Both the position numbers and the translations under genes were made by a program. The notes under the pieces are model-generated. The model ran no database searches. It was not told where the DNA came from and worked only from the letters and a program-made list of their open reading frames with translations. A stretch of DNA of 13,469 bases from an uncultured Holophagaceae bacterium. Lineage in GTDB: Bacteria; Acidobacteriota; Holophagae; Holophagales; Holophagaceae. This document shows, piece by piece, positions 13,218 through 13,469 of the stretch (the first letter of the stretch is position 1; each line of letters begins with the position of its first letter). Location of the stretch: NCBI GenBank assembly GCA_903927605.1, contig CAIYNT010000042.1, positions 1 to 13,469 of the forward strand, given 5' to 3'.

Positions 13218-13441
13218 GGGCACCTTCCACGGGGTTTCAGGGGTTTCATGAGTTTTTTTATCCACGCCATGACGACATTCCTGATTCCGCCTGAAGTTTG
13301 GGACCCATCAAGCACTCTGTCAATGACCTATCAATCACCAGGCGAACGGAATGAACCTGTTTTGAATCCATTAGAATCACAAAGATTGATAATAAGTCTG
13401 TTTCATTCTTTCTGTATTAGGATTTATCATTCTTAACTTGT
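13218..13441. other. Right-end control region upstream of integrase
   Basis: 224 bases between the integrase ATG and attR, AT-rich towards the right. It contains the inverted AAACCCCTG boxes, a TGATTCCG box (13282-13289), and TATCAATCACC (13329-13339), which resembles TATCAATTACC at 4343-4353 near the left end. TTGACA occurs on the minus strand at about 13317-13322, but no good -10 box is at the right distance. No gene is supported here. Confidence 0.5.
13229..13246 (-). repeat. AAACCCCTG boxes, right-end pair
   Basis: On the minus strand AAACCCCTG (13238-13246) is followed directly by AAACCCCGT (13229-13237). The orientation is opposite to the left-end array, so in the excised circle the two arrays would flank the joined att site as inverted arms. 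Confidence 0.75.
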
Positions 13442-13469
13442 CTACGAATCTGAGGGTCGGGCGTTCGAG
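13442..13469 (+). repeat. attR: right copy of the 28-bp attachment repeat
   Basis: Identical to 4226-4253 of tRNA-Arg and running to the last base of the window, so the match may be longer. It marks the distal end of the integrated element; the displaced 3' end of the original tRNA gene should follow. Confidence 0.93.

Larger units (their letters stand above)
4226..13469. mobile_element. Integrated element in tRNA-Arg, candidate phage satellite, about 9.24 kb
   Basis: The element is bounded by a perfect 28-bp direct repeat of tRNA-Arg sequence and carries its own tyrosine integrase. All supported genes run leftward: integrase, 242-aa unknown, AlpA-like regulator, small coupled genes, TOPRIM/ATPase primase-helicase, virion-like pair and small genes. 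I see no portal, terminase, major capsid, tail, relaxase or type IV secretion genes. The size and the int-AlpA-primase core are those of PICI and P4-like phage satellites. A small replicative integrative element of another kind remains possible. The integrase lies at the end far from the intact tRNA. Confidence 0.85.

Overview
The window joins a bacterial chromosome segment (1 to about 4225) to a complete integrated element of about 9.24 kb (4226-13469). The element sits in the 3' half of a tRNA-Arg(ACG) gene. Sequence is GC-rich. The chromosomal genes (DUF502 membrane protein, bacteriohemerythrin, SDR oxidoreductase, OsmC-like protein, FAD-dependent glycerol-3-phosphate dehydrogenase relative) suggest a high-GC Gram-negative bacterium. 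Acidobacteriota/Holophagae is my guess, with low confidence; nothing here fixes the taxon.

Chromosome, left to right: the 3' end of an unidentified gene overlaps a DUF502 gene by ATGA. Then come a bacteriohemerythrin with all seven iron ligands and an SDR gene that probably starts at a TTG coupled to the hemerythrin stop. An OsmC-family gene faces them on the minus strand. A glycerol-3-phosphate dehydrogenase-like gene follows, broken by a one-base frameshift. The tRNA-Arg gene and its terminator come last.

Element: a 28-bp repeat of the tRNA (anticodon loop to T loop) marks both ends and closes exactly on the last base of the window. All supported genes lie on the minus strand and run from the right end towards the tRNA. 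The order is tyrosine integrase, a 242-aa unknown, a regulatory gap with a large hairpin, an AlpA-like DNA-binding protein with three tightly coupled small unknowns (one of 51 aa), a dyad-containing gap, and an 856-aa TOPRIM plus ATPase primase-helicase. Two coupled small genes follow, then a repeat-rich gap and a tandem pair of related genes whose C-termini resemble modules of phage virion proteins. A second large hairpin, three coupled small genes and a frameshifted small membrane-protein gene complete the set. There are no terminase, capsid, portal, relaxase or type IV secretion genes.

This layout (integrase, AlpA-like regulator, primase-helicase, many tiny genes, a few virion-type genes, about 9 kb, tRNA att site) fits a phage satellite (PICI/P4-like) better than a full prophage or an ICE. 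That is an inference. Unexplained sequence features are a 9-bp box (AAACCCCTG) at both ends and as an inverted pair inside the primase gene, two hairpins with 19-nt loops and a similar loop core, a second 9-bp tandem array, and recurring TGATTCCG boxes upstream of the regulator and integrase genes.
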